64,000 nt of DNA from assembly GCF_002407245.1 (NCBI RefSeq), contig NZ_CP010681.1:3423001-3487000 (forward strand). The letters are read 5' to 3'. Position 1 is the first letter of the stretch. The number at the start of each line of letters is the position of its first letter. The stretch comes from Phaeobacter piscinae (GTDB lineage: Bacteria > Pseudomonadota > Alphaproteobacteria > Rhodobacterales > Rhodobacteraceae). Positions 24,327 through 32,042 of the stretch are shown in pieces. The notes beneath the pieces were generated by a model. That model searched no databases. It was not told where the DNA came from and saw only the letters and a list, made by a program, of their open reading frames with translations. The position numbers and the translations under genes were made by a program.

Positions 24327-25553
24327 TCAGATCACAAACTGTGCCAGGGTTTCGTCGCTGGTGATATCGGTATAGGCGAAGCCTGCGGCATCCAGACGGG
24401 CATAGAGATCAGCAAAGTTCTCAGGTCGCTTGGTTTCAATACCAATCAGCACCGAGCCAAAGTTGCGCGCGGATTTCTTCATATATTCGAACCGGGCGAT
24501 ATCATCCTCAGGACCCAGAATGCCCAGAAACTCTTTCAGCGCACCGGGCCGCTGCGGCAGGCGTAGTAGAAAATACTTCTTCAGCCCCATGTAGCGCTGC
24601 GCGCGCTCCTTCACTTCCGGCAGGCGTTCAAAATCAAAATTGCCGCCAGACGTCAGGCAGACCACGGTTTTGCCGCGAATCCAGGAGCGCACATCACGCA
24701 GGGCTTCGATCGCCAGCGCCCCGGCAGGTTCCAACACCACACCTTCGACGTTCAGCATCTCGAGGATTGTTGTGCAGATGCGATCTTCGGCAATCGACAG
24801 CACATCGGGCAAGGGGACCTGTTTCAGGACCTCAAACGGTCGTGCGCCAACACGACCAACGGCCGCGCCATCAACAAATGTATCAACATGATCCAATGCA
24901 ACGGGATGCCCTGCAGCCAGCGCGGCCCGCAGACATGCCCCGCCAGCAGGTTCCGCAAACAGGCAATGCACCCGATCCTCGAACCAACGGGCCACACCTG
25001 ACGACATACCCCCGCCACCTACTGGCAGGATCACATGATCCGGAGCCCCACCCAGCTGGGCCTCAATCTCGACCGCGATAGAGCTTTGCCCCTCGATCAC
25101 ATCGTCATCGTCAAACGGCGAGAGGAAATGGCCACCTTCATCCGCGCACCACTTCTGCGCCGCAGCCAAAGTGTCATCGAAATAATCGCCAACCAGATGG
25201 ATCTCGACACTGTCGCCACCAAACATCCGGGTTTTCTGGATTTTCTGCTGCGGCGTGGTCACCGGCATGAAGATCACGCCCCGCTTACCCAACTCGCGGC
25301 ACATATAGGCGACGCCCTGCGCGTGATTGCCTGCTGACGCGCAGACAAACAGCGATTGCTCCAGCTGCTTGCGCATCGCATTAAAGGCGCCGCGGATCTT
25401 GTAGGATCGCACCGGGCTCAGGTCTTCGCGCTTGAGGTATATTTCAGCGCCAAACCGCTCTGACAATAGCGCGCTACGCTGCAGCGGTGTGGCAGGGAAA
25501 ATCGCGCGCATGGCCTGTTCGGCGGCCCGGGCCTGGGTCTGAAAATCACTCAT
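24327..25553 (-). CDS. ilvA: Threonine ammonia-lyase (threonine dehydratase)
   Basis: IlvA converts threonine to 2-oxobutanoate, the first step of isoleucine synthesis, using PLP. The 408 aa protein has the PLP lysine Lys52 in SYKIRGAFNAM, the SAGNHAQGVA loop, PVGGGGMSSG, and a C-terminal ACT-like domain (LRLPQRPGALKEFLGILG, about 325-408). One ACT-like repeat is the short form, similar to TdcB-type or archaeal/alpha enzymes that are regulated by one domain. The start at 25553 gives MSDFQTQARA and is placed directly after a palindrome. No Shine-Dalgarno is obvious. Confidence 0.93.
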   Translation of the reverse strand: MSDFQTQARAAEQAMRAIFPATPLQRSALLSERFGAEIYLKREDLSPVRSYKIRGAFNAMRKQLEQSLFVCASAGNHAQGVAYMCRELGKRGVIFMPVTTPQQKIQKTRMFGGDSVEIHLVGDYFDDTLAAAQKWCADEGGHFLSPFDDDDVIEGQSSIAVEIEAQLGGAPDHVILPVGGGGMSSGVARWFEDRVHCLFAEPAGGACLRAALAAGHPVALDHVDTFVDGAAVGRVGARPFEVLKQVPLPDVLSIAEDRICTTILEMLNVEGVVLEPAGALAIEALRDVRSWIRGKTVVCLTSGGNFDFERLPEVKERAQRYMGLKKYFLLRLPQRPGALKEFLGILGPEDDIARFEYMKKSARNFGSVLIGIETKRPENFADLYARLDAAGFAYTDITSDETLAQFVI

Positions 25554-25567
25554 GTCACTTGAGTGAC
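25554..25567. promoter_or_regulatory. Palindrome touching the ilvA start codon
   Basis: GTCACT and AGTGAC form a perfect 6 bp inverted repeat with a 2-base centre, directly upstream of the ilvA ATG where a ribosome site would be expected. It could be a repressor operator or a leader hairpin. Confidence 0.3.
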
Positions 25568-25625
25568 CCAACCCCGCCCCCAAGACAAGGGGGCAAGGTC
25601 AAAGCATACGGAAGAATACCGCCGA

Positions 25626-26375
25626 TCAGATCGGCCGTTTCTCGACGTAGTAGCCGTAAAGCGTGGTGAGAGCGCTGATATTCAGTACTGCGAGTCCAAC
25701 CGAGAATATCAGTTGCAGGATGGTCGAAATCAGCACGGCATCGATCAGCAGATACAGGATCAGTTCGGACAGCAGTTGCAGACCCAAAAGGCAAAGCGCA
25801 AGGATAAACAGCGTTCCAAAAGCTCCTGTTGTCAGTTCCAGCGACTCACTGACCCCAATGGGTTTGCCCAGCGCCGCCGCCGGCAAGATCAGAACAAGCC
25901 GATACATAAAAACAGCAATCAGTGCGGCGATCACGAGCAAGAAAGCGAGGCCAACCATCCCCATGCCGCTGATCAGGGCGATACCAACAAACATCGCCAC
26001 GCCGTAAACAACGCTACCGATTACGACCAGCTGAAGCAGACGCAGAAAATACCAGAGAGCCTCCTTCGCGCGAAATGCCGGAATCCACCCCTGCGGATGT
26101 TCTTCCAGTAGGACGTAGCGATGCCAGGACACAGCAGTCCAAGCACAGATCACGCCAATCACCAGCCACAGTCCAACGATGCGCCAGAGAACTGAAAAGA
26201 ACATGTCGCCGTCAAACCCTCGCGCCTGAAGTCCGACATCGCCAAGCAGGCCACCAATGGCCAAATAGGCGATCGCCAACCCTATCAGCGCGGGCACAAG
26301 AAAGATCCGCAACAACTGCGGCACGTTCCGCTGCACCATGCTGACCGAGTGTAGAAATAGCTTCCAGCCAATCAT
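25626..26375 (-). CDS. Conserved membrane protein, about six helices, unknown function
   Basis: GGAG on the minus strand lies 9 bases before the ATG at 26375, which is preferred over the overlapping ATG at 26390. The 249 aa product opens with a short amphipathic piece (MIGWKLFLHSVSMVQRNVPQ) and then has about six hydrophobic segments (near 24-45, 62-85, 120-145, 147-175, 190-212 and 215-240). The loop YVLLEEHPQGWIPAFRAKEALWYF is the only sizeable polar stretch and is typical of membrane proteins related to GlyGly-type DUF families. No catalytic motif is seen. It lies between argG, divergent, and ilvA. Confidence 0.8.
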   Translation of the reverse strand: MIGWKLFLHSVSMVQRNVPQLLRIFLVPALIGLAIAYLAIGGLLGDVGLQARGFDGDMFFSVLWRIVGLWLVIGVICAWTAVSWHRYVLLEEHPQGWIPAFRAKEALWYFLRLLQLVVIGSVVYGVAMFVGIALISGMGMVGLAFLLVIAALIAVFMYRLVLILPAAALGKPIGVSESLELTTGAFGTLFILALCLLGLQLLSELILYLLIDAVLISTILQLIFSVGLAVLNISALTTLYGYYVEKRPI

Positions 26376-26509
26376 TTTTTCATGCTCCAATACTGCTCAA
26401 TCGTCGCGCGTGACCATAATGCGCACGCTCAGGCTCCGATCCGGGGAAAACCTTGCCCTTCTGACAAAAACCGGGTAGGCCGCAGACGTTCTGATCAAGA
26501 GGAAATCCA

Positions 26510-27736
26510 ATGTCCGCGCCCAAGAAAGTTGTCCTCGCCTACTCCGGCGGTCTTGATACGTCAATCATTCTGAAATGGCTGCAGACCGAATACGGTTGCG
26601 AAGTTGTGACTTTCACCGCCGATCTCGGTCAGGGTGAGGAACTGGAGCCCGCACGCCAGAAAGCCGAGCTTCTGGGTATCAAGCCGGAAAACATCTACAT
26701 CGAAGATGTGCGGGAGGAATTCGTGCGGGATTTCGTGTTCCCGATGTTCCGCGCCAACGCCGTCTATGAGGGCCTCTATCTTCTGGGCACCTCCATTGCC
26801 CGGCCGCTGATCTCCAAACGCCTTGTTGAGATCGCCGAAGCCACCGGCGCTGATGCGGTCGCCCATGGCGCCACCGGCAAAGGCAACGATCAGGTCCGTT
26901 TTGAACTGGCGGCCTATGCGCTGAACCCCGACATCAAGGTGATTGCCCCCTGGCGTGAGTGGGATCTGACGTCGCGGACCCGCTTGCTGGAATTCGCAGA
27001 GGCTCATCAGATCCCGGTGGCCAAGGACAAGCGCGGCGAAGCCCCCTTCTCTGTCGATGCGAACCTTCTGCACACCTCCTCTGAGGGCAAAGTACTGGAA
27101 GATCCCGCCGTGGCGGCGCCCGACTACGTCTACCAACGCACCGTGCACCCGGAAGACGCCCCGAACGAGGCCGAATTCATCGAGATCGGTTTTGAAAAAG
27201 GCGACGCGGTCAGCATCAACGGCGAAGCAATGTCGCCGGCAACCATCCTGACCCAGCTCAATGAATACGGTGGCAAACACGGCATCGGCCGTCTCGACCT
27301 TGTCGAGGGGCGTTTTGTCGGCATGAAATCCCGCGGCATCTACGAAACGCCCGGCGGCACCATCCTGCTTGAGGCCCATCGCGGCATTGAATCCATCACC
27401 ATGGACCGCGGCGCGATGCACCTCAAAGACCAGCTGATGCCGCAATATGCTAAGCTGATCTACAACGGTTTCTGGTACTCGCCTGAGCGTGAAATGCTGC
27501 AGGCCGCCATTGATCGCAGCCAAGAGCATGTGACCGGCACCGTCCGCGTGAAACTCTACAAAGGCTCCGCAACCACCGTGGGTCGCTGGTCTGATCACTC
27601 ACTCTATTCAGAGGCCCATGTGACCTTTGAAGATGACGCGGGCGCCTACGATCAGAAAGACGCTGCCGGCTTTATCCAGCTGAACGCGCTGCGACTGAAG
27701 CTGCTCGCCGCCCGCGAGCGTCGGTTGAAAAAATGA
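26510..27736 (+). CDS. argG: Argininosuccinate synthase
   Basis: ArgG joins citrulline and aspartate using ATP in arginine synthesis. The 408 aa protein has the N-type ATP pyrophosphatase loop AYSGGLDTS at residues 9-17, [14 protein letters not shown] near 118-131, and the [12 protein letters not shown] and YTPEREM-like segment [10 protein letters not shown] near the C-terminus. An AGAGGAAA ribosome site lies 8 bases before the ATG. The stop overlaps the start of a DUF1810 gene by 4 bases (ATGA). Confidence 0.97.
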   Translation: MSAPKKVVLAYSGGLDTSIILKWLQTEYGCEVVTFTADLGQGEELEPARQKAELLGIKPENIYIEDVREEFVRDFVFPMFRANAVYEGLYLLGTSIARPLISKRLVEIAEATGADAVAHGATGKGNDQVRFELAAYALNPDIKVIAPWREWDLTSRTRLLEFAEAHQIPVAKDKRGEAPFSVDANLLHTSSEGKVLEDPAVAAPDYVYQRTVHPEDAPNEAEFIEIGFEKGDAVSINGEAMSPATILTQLNEYGGKHGIGRLDLVEGRFVGMKSRGIYETPGGTILLEAHRGIESITMDRGAMHLKDQLMPQYAKLIYNGFWYSPEREMLQAAIDRSQEHVTGTVRVKLYKGSATTVGRWSDHSLYSEAHVTFEDDAGAYDQKDAAGFIQLNALRLKLLAARERRLKK

Positions 27737-28191
27737 GCGACCGCGTCGATATCACAGACGATATAGACGACGATCTGACCGAAGAGATGGAGATGTTCGT
27801 CGAAGCGCAGGACACCGTGTGGAACGATGTCCGTGCCGAACTCTCTGCCGGAAAAAAGACGAGCCACTGGATGTGGTTCGTCTTTCCGCAACTGGCCGAC
27901 CTTGGTCAGTCCCATATGGCCCAGCTTTACGGGATCGAGGACCTGACAGAGGCCACCGCCTACCTTGCCCATCCCGTACTGCGCACACGGTTGATCGAAG
28001 CCAGCGAACTGCTGCTAAGCCACACCGACCGCAGCGCTGAGGATATCTTGGGCGAAACCGATGCCAAGAAACTGCGCTCCTCCATGACGCTTTTTACTGC
28101 TGTGCCCGACGCCCCACAGGTGTTCGACGCGGTGTTTAAGACGTTTTTCGATGGCGCCCCCTGCCCCCTCACCCGTGATGCGCTTGGCTGA
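27733..28191 (+). CDS. DUF1810 family protein
   Basis: The 152 aa protein has an acidic start ([20 protein letters not shown]) and then the DUF1810 core: [43 protein letters not shown] and KLRSSMTLF. The domain belongs to a small group related to calpastatin-labelled proteins in databases and to the NADAR-like fold; its biochemical role is not known. The overlap with argG means it is translated together with that enzyme, but no link to arginine synthesis is evident. Confidence 0.85.
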   Translation: MSDRVDITDDIDDDLTEEMEMFVEAQDTVWNDVRAELSAGKKTSHWMWFVFPQLADLGQSHMAQLYGIEDLTEATAYLAHPVLRTRLIEASELLLSHTDRSAEDILGETDAKKLRSSMTLFTAVPDAPQVFDAVFKTFFDGAPCPLTRDALG

Positions 28192-28282
28192 CAGTTGACG
28201 CGACCTCCCCTTTGGTCACCCTTGCCCGCCGACACCCCGGTGCCTAACCCTTGGCACAACGAGAGACACCGAGGGGGACATC

Positions 28283-28567
28283 ATGGCATTACAACCGCTG
28301 GCAGAAGGCATCCGCGCTGGTCTGACCGGGAAAACCTTTGACGGATCGCTGAAATTCGACTGCGGTGATGATGGTGTCATCGTCCTTGCGGATGGCGATG
28401 CTTCAATGGAAAATCGCGATACTGACTGCACCATCCGCATCAGCACCGAAAATCTGAAAAAGCTGCTGACCGGGAAATTGAACCCGATGACCGGCGTGAT
28501 GATGGGTAAGCTGAAAATTTCAGGTGATATGGGCGTGGCGATGAAGCTGGGCAAGCTGATCAGCTAA
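28283..28567 (+). CDS. SCP2 sterol-binding domain protein
   Basis: The 94 aa protein is a lone SCP2 domain with the tell-tale C-terminal part LKKLLTGKLNPMTGVMMGKLKISGDMGVAMKLGKLI (noted as TGKLNPMTGVMMGKL and ISGDMGVAMKL). Such domains form a lipid-binding tunnel, and bacterial stand-alone versions probably handle acyl chains or CoA thioesters. A GAGGGGG site lies upstream of the ATG. It is monocistronic and convergent with the sulfotransferase-like gene. Confidence 0.9.
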   Translation: MALQPLAEGIRAGLTGKTFDGSLKFDCGDDGVIVLADGDASMENRDTDCTIRISTENLKKLLTGKLNPMTGVMMGKLKISGDMGVAMKLGKLIS

Positions 28568-28586
28568 GCGAAACGCACTCTACGTG

Positions 28587-28649
28587 TGTCACCTTTCCGA
28601 AAATACTCCGGGGGTGAAGCGCCAGAGGCGCGAGGGGGCAGCGCCCCCT
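28587..28649. repeat. Intergenic repeat copy 1: conserved 23-mer plus two hairpins
   Basis: The segment 28587-28609 (TGTCACCTTTCCGAAAATACTCC) matches 37116-37138 at about 20 of 23 positions. It is followed by the hairpins GCGCC-AGA-GGCGC (28619-28631) and AGGGGGC-AGC-GCCCCCT (28633-28649). It lies between convergent genes. The lack of a T run argues against a plain terminator. Confidence 0.6.
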
Positions 28650-28655
28650 ACACGA

Positions 28656-29369
28656 TCAGATTTTATGCGCTTTCAACCGATCATAATAGGGCATAGCGGC
28701 GTCCAAAACCGGCTGCAAAGTTGCAGGAACCTCAGGAAACGGCCCCTCGGGTCCTGCAAATTTGGTCGACTGCCAGACGGACCCGTACCAATGCGCGGCC
28801 CAGATTCCATCGTCCTTATGTCCGCCCATTGGCCATGACAGCATCTTCGGGGAAAACGGGACACCCAGGCTCTCACACAGCCGCTCCAATACCGCTGCGG
28901 GATCGCTGCGGATATCATCGCTCTCCACCACCACGGGCGACTGACCCCAGCGTGTCACCAGATCAAACAGCTCCGCCTGCTGGCGAAACCCGATATCATC
29001 CAGCGTCGGATTCTCCCGTTTCTCGGCGTATGAGGCGATGACCCGTGCCGGATGACGGATCAGAAACACATTTTTGACCTCCCGCATCCAGGCGCGCGGC
29101 ACCCCGTCTATCATATGCTGGGTCATGTGTTTTTGATAGAAAAACGGTTTTGCAGCGGGCACTGGCCCCAGCAGAGATGCGGCAACAACGTCAGCATCCC
29201 TTGGCTGGCTGTCCAAGATTTCAGCCCGCATGGGATGTTCCAGCCCGGTCTTTGCCAGATAGGCGGCATAGAACGGCTCATCCACCACAGCACAATCGCC
29301 ACGGTTGCCAAAGGCATACATCATTGCAGTCGACAGGTTGCGTGGCCCAGACCACATGGCAATCCGCAT
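28656..29369 (-). CDS. Sulfotransferase-like protein
   Basis: The ATG at 29369 shares one base with the stop of the aminotransferase gene (TGATG), so this start is preferred over 29378. The 237 aa protein has an N-terminal phosphosulfate-binding-like loop in MWSGPRNLSTAMMYAF, the acidic VVDEPFYAAYL, and IRHPARVIASYAEKRENP, corresponding to the 3'-phosphate motif of the sulfotransferase fold. Relatives are annotated as HAD or sulfotransferase family and often sit beside class IV aminotransferases. The acceptor is unknown. Confidence 0.8.
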   Translation of the reverse strand: MRIAMWSGPRNLSTAMMYAFGNRGDCAVVDEPFYAAYLAKTGLEHPMRAEILDSQPRDADVVAASLLGPVPAAKPFFYQKHMTQHMIDGVPRAWMREVKNVFLIRHPARVIASYAEKRENPTLDDIGFRQQAELFDLVTRWGQSPVVVESDDIRSDPAAVLERLCESLGVPFSPKMLSWPMGGHKDDGIWAAHWYGSVWQSTKFAGPEGPFPEVPATLQPVLDAAMPYYDRLKAHKI

Positions 29370-30277
29370 CAGGCACACTCCTGCGCGATCAGATCCTTGT
29401 ACAGCGCGCGCAGACGCTTGGTCACCGGCCCCATCACGCCGTCGCCAATCTGCCGTCCGTCAATGTCACCCACCGGCGTCTGTGCCCCAAATGTGCCGGT
29501 CAGAAACGCCTCATCAGCGCCGTAGGTATCCACCAGGGAATAGTTGCGCTCAAACACCGGAATGTCATTGGCACGGCACAGATCGATCACCTTCTGCCGG
29601 GTGATCCCGTTCATACAATAGTCGCCGGTCGAGGTCCAAACCGCCCCCTTGCGCACGATAAAGAAATTGCAGGCATTGGTCGTATTCACAAACCCGTTCA
29701 CGTCCAGCATCAGCCCCTCATCGGCGCCCGCTTTCTCTGCCGCGATACAGGCCAGAATGCAGTTCAGCTTGGAATGCGAATTCAGCTTCGGATCCTGTGT
29801 CATCGGAAGCCCGCGCAGATGCGGCACTGTCGCCAGCCGGATCGGGCGCGGCAGGTTTGGGCGCGAATGCTCCATGATAATGGTGAAGGTTGGCCCCTGC
29901 TGCGACAGCGATGGGTGCTGGAACGGGCGGGACTTCACCCCCCGCGTCACCATCAGGCGCGCATGGGCATCGCTGGTCATGTCATTGGCATTTTGTGTGT
30001 CTAACACGGCTTGTTTGACCTGATCCCGGTCCATCCCGATGTCCAGATCGATAGTCTTCGCAGCCTCAAACAGGCGGTCGAGATGTTCGTCAATAAACGC
30101 CCAGGTCCCGTTATAGAGCCGCAGCCCCTCCCAGACACCGTCCCCCAGCATGAAACCACTGTCATAGACGCTGACCTTGGCCTCGGCTTTGGGAACAATC
30201 TCACCATTCAGATAGATCAGGATCTCTTCGTTGCGCTGATCTTCCTGCGCTTGATGCGTGCTCATTTTTTCGGTCAT
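29369..30277 (-). CDS. Class IV PLP aminotransferase (branched-chain or D-amino acid type)
   Basis: The 302 aa protein has the class IV fold: YLNGEIVPKAEAKVSVYDSGFMLGDGVWEGLRLYNG (noted as VYDSGFMLGDGVWEG), Arg in VTRGV, the probable PLP lysine Lys170 in HSKLNCIL, and DEGLMLDVNGFVNTTNACNFF. In the last motif the usual E-G before the asparagine is replaced by T-T, unlike typical IlvE. A GGAGGAG ribosome site precedes the ATG. The one-base overlap with the sulfotransferase-like gene implies a joint function. Substrate class is uncertain. Confidence 0.85.
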   Translation of the reverse strand: MTEKMSTHQAQEDQRNEEILIYLNGEIVPKAEAKVSVYDSGFMLGDGVWEGLRLYNGTWAFIDEHLDRLFEAAKTIDLDIGMDRDQVKQAVLDTQNANDMTSDAHARLMVTRGVKSRPFQHPSLSQQGPTFTIIMEHSRPNLPRPIRLATVPHLRGLPMTQDPKLNSHSKLNCILACIAAEKAGADEGLMLDVNGFVNTTNACNFFIVRKGAVWTSTGDYCMNGITRQKVIDLCRANDIPVFERNYSLVDTYGADEAFLTGTFGAQTPVGDIDGRQIGDGVMGPVTKRLRALYKDLIAQECA

Positions 30278-30421
30278 CTGCTCCTCCTGCGAGGCGCACG
30301 CTAGAAGGATTGGATCCTATTTCCAAGCGGTAACTTCCCGTCACCAAGCCGTGACAAACCATGTCATGTGATTGAGCCTGAACAACCCACGGGCCAATGT
30401 AGCGCAACGATGGAGGCGATG

Positions 30422-31087
30422 ATGCGTTCGACAAACACCGCAAGACCAATTGTCCTGACCCTGTTCATGCTGCTGGCCGTGGCGCTGAAGGGACATCAGG
30501 CCCATGCCCAGAATATCGAAACACTCACCGTCGCCGGCGGCTGCTTCTGGTGTGTTGAGAGTGATTTCGAAAGCGTCCCTGGCGTGCTCTCGGCAGTATC
30601 CGGCTATACCGGCGGCAGCACCAAATCGCCCACCTACAAACAGGTCACCGCCGGTGGCACCGGTCATTATGAGGCGGTCCAGATCCGGTTTGATCCTACC
30701 AAGGTGACGCGCAAGCAACTGCTGTCGATGTTCCTGCGCTCCGTTGATCCAACGGATGCGGGTGGCCAGTTCTGTGATCGCGGAGACAGCTACAGGACAG
30801 CGATATTTGTCTCTGGCGCAGATCAGACATCCATTGCCAAGACCGCAAAGACCGAGGCGCAGTCGGCACTTGGTCAGACTATCGTCACGCCAATCCTGCC
30901 AGCAACGGCCTTCTACCCGGCCGAAGCCTACCATCAGGACTACTACAAGGGTCGCAAACTGGTTCTCACACGCTTTGGCCCCAAACGTCAGTCAGAGGCC
31001 TATAAGCGCTATCGAAAGGCCTGTGGGCGGGACGCTCGTGTATTGCAGCTTTGGGGGGATGCAGCGCCTTTTGCAAAAGGGCACTAA
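30422..31087 (+). CDS. msrA: Exported peptide methionine sulfoxide reductase MsrA
   Basis: MsrA reduces the S-epimer of methionine sulfoxide. GGAGG at 30412-30416 sits 5 bases before the ATG at 30422, which decides the start. The first 28 residues (RSTNTARPIVLTLFMLLAVA...AHA) form a signal peptide, so the enzyme would act in the periplasm. The catalytic cysteine is in GGCFWCVESDFE; FCDRGDSYRTAIF and YPAEAYHQDYY complete the family pattern. Length is 221 aa. No msrB lies nearby. A perfect intrinsic terminator follows, so it is probably monocistronic. Confidence 0.92.
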   Translation: MRSTNTARPIVLTLFMLLAVALKGHQAHAQNIETLTVAGGCFWCVESDFESVPGVLSAVSGYTGGSTKSPTYKQVTAGGTGHYEAVQIRFDPTKVTRKQLLSMFLRSVDPTDAGGQFCDRGDSYRTAIFVSGADQTSIAKTAKTEAQSALGQTIVTPILPATAFYPAEAYHQDYYKGRKLVLTRFGPKRQSEAYKRYRKACGRDARVLQLWGDAAPFAKGH

Positions 31088-31115
31088 CAACGCACCTGAG
31101 GCGATTGATATGAAG

Positions 31116-31142
31116 AAGGCGCGGATGATACCGCGCCTTTTC
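31116..31142 (+). terminator. Intrinsic terminator after msrA
   Basis: AAGGCGCGG (31116-31124) pairs perfectly with CCGCGCCTT (31131-31139) around 6 bases, followed by TTT. The rbsK gene converges from the other side. Confidence 0.88.
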
Positions 31143-31165
31143 CTATGCAGACCCTGTTGGCAGGA

Positions 31166-32038
31166 TCAAAAGCTTGCGTCCTGAACCTCCTTCAGGTCAG
31201 GGATCACATCGGCGGTGCCCTTCCGCGTCACCATCAATGCAGCGGCGCGATTGGCCTGCGCCAACGCCTGCGCCATCGGCAGTCCACGATCCAGACCGGA
31301 CAGCACATAGCCGGTGAAGGTATCACCAGCCCCTGTTGTATCAACCGGGACAACGGAATGCGCCGCGACATCATGGGTGGTTCCCGCCGTCGTGTCGTAG
31401 TGGCGCGCGCCCTTGGCACCCAGCGTCACAATCACATCCGCAACGCCCAGCGCCTCAGGCGTTTTGCCTGTCGCATCACGCAGCTGTTCGGCCTCGACCT
31501 CATTCAGGAACAGATAGTCGAGGTAGGGCAGGACCGCCTGAACCGCCGCGGCATCAAACGGCGCCGCGGCATAGGCAACCTTCAATCCCAGATCACGCCC
31601 CATTCGGGCTGCCTCGGCCTGCATGTTGGTTTCGTTTTGGATCACAAGAATATCGCCAGCACTGGCGGCAGACAGCGCGGCGCCAACCTGATCCGCACTG
31701 ATCTCACGGTTTGCTCCCGGGAACAGGATGATCTGGTTCTCACCTGTTGGATCCACGGCAATGATGGCGTGGCCGGTCGGCACCTCCAACTGGGCGATAT
31801 GCCGCGTATCGACACCGTATTCCAACAAACGCGTGACAGCCCAGCCTCCCTCCGGCCCGACGGCACCCAAATGGCAAACATGGCTGCCGGCACGCGCCGC
31901 CGCGACCGACATATTGGCCCCTTTGCCGCCCAGATACTGCTCCAGCCCCGTCGCCGCGAGGGTTTCCCCCGCAGTCGGCATATGAGGCAGCGCATAAATC
32001 ATGTCGGCATTGATTGAGCCTAGGTTCCAGATCGCCAT
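31166..32038 (-). CDS. rbsK: Ribokinase (PfkB family)
   Basis: The 290 aa protein belongs to the PfkB sugar kinases and closely fits RbsK, which makes ribose 5-phosphate. It has GSINADMIYALPHMPTAGET, the glycine pair GGKGANMSVAAARAG (residues about 37-51), and the ATP/anion-hole motif DTTGAGDTFTGYVLSGL near 230-247. No ribose transporter is nearby. It follows malic enzyme on the same strand by 4 bases, so the two may be cotranscribed. Confidence 0.88.
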   Translation of the reverse strand: MAIWNLGSINADMIYALPHMPTAGETLAATGLEQYLGGKGANMSVAAARAGSHVCHLGAVGPEGGWAVTRLLEYGVDTRHIAQLEVPTGHAIIAVDPTGENQIILFPGANREISADQVGAALSAASAGDILVIQNETNMQAEAARMGRDLGLKVAYAAAPFDAAAVQAVLPYLDYLFLNEVEAEQLRDATGKTPEALGVADVIVTLGAKGARHYDTTAGTTHDVAAHSVVPVDTTGAGDTFTGYVLSGLDRGLPMAQALAQANRAAALMVTRKGTADVIPDLKEVQDASF

Positions 32039-32042
32039 GAGA

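Noticed and set aside
26561-27598. 345-codon minus-strand frame inside argG
   Set aside because: A shadow of argG caused by GC-rich third positions; no signature and no ribosome site.
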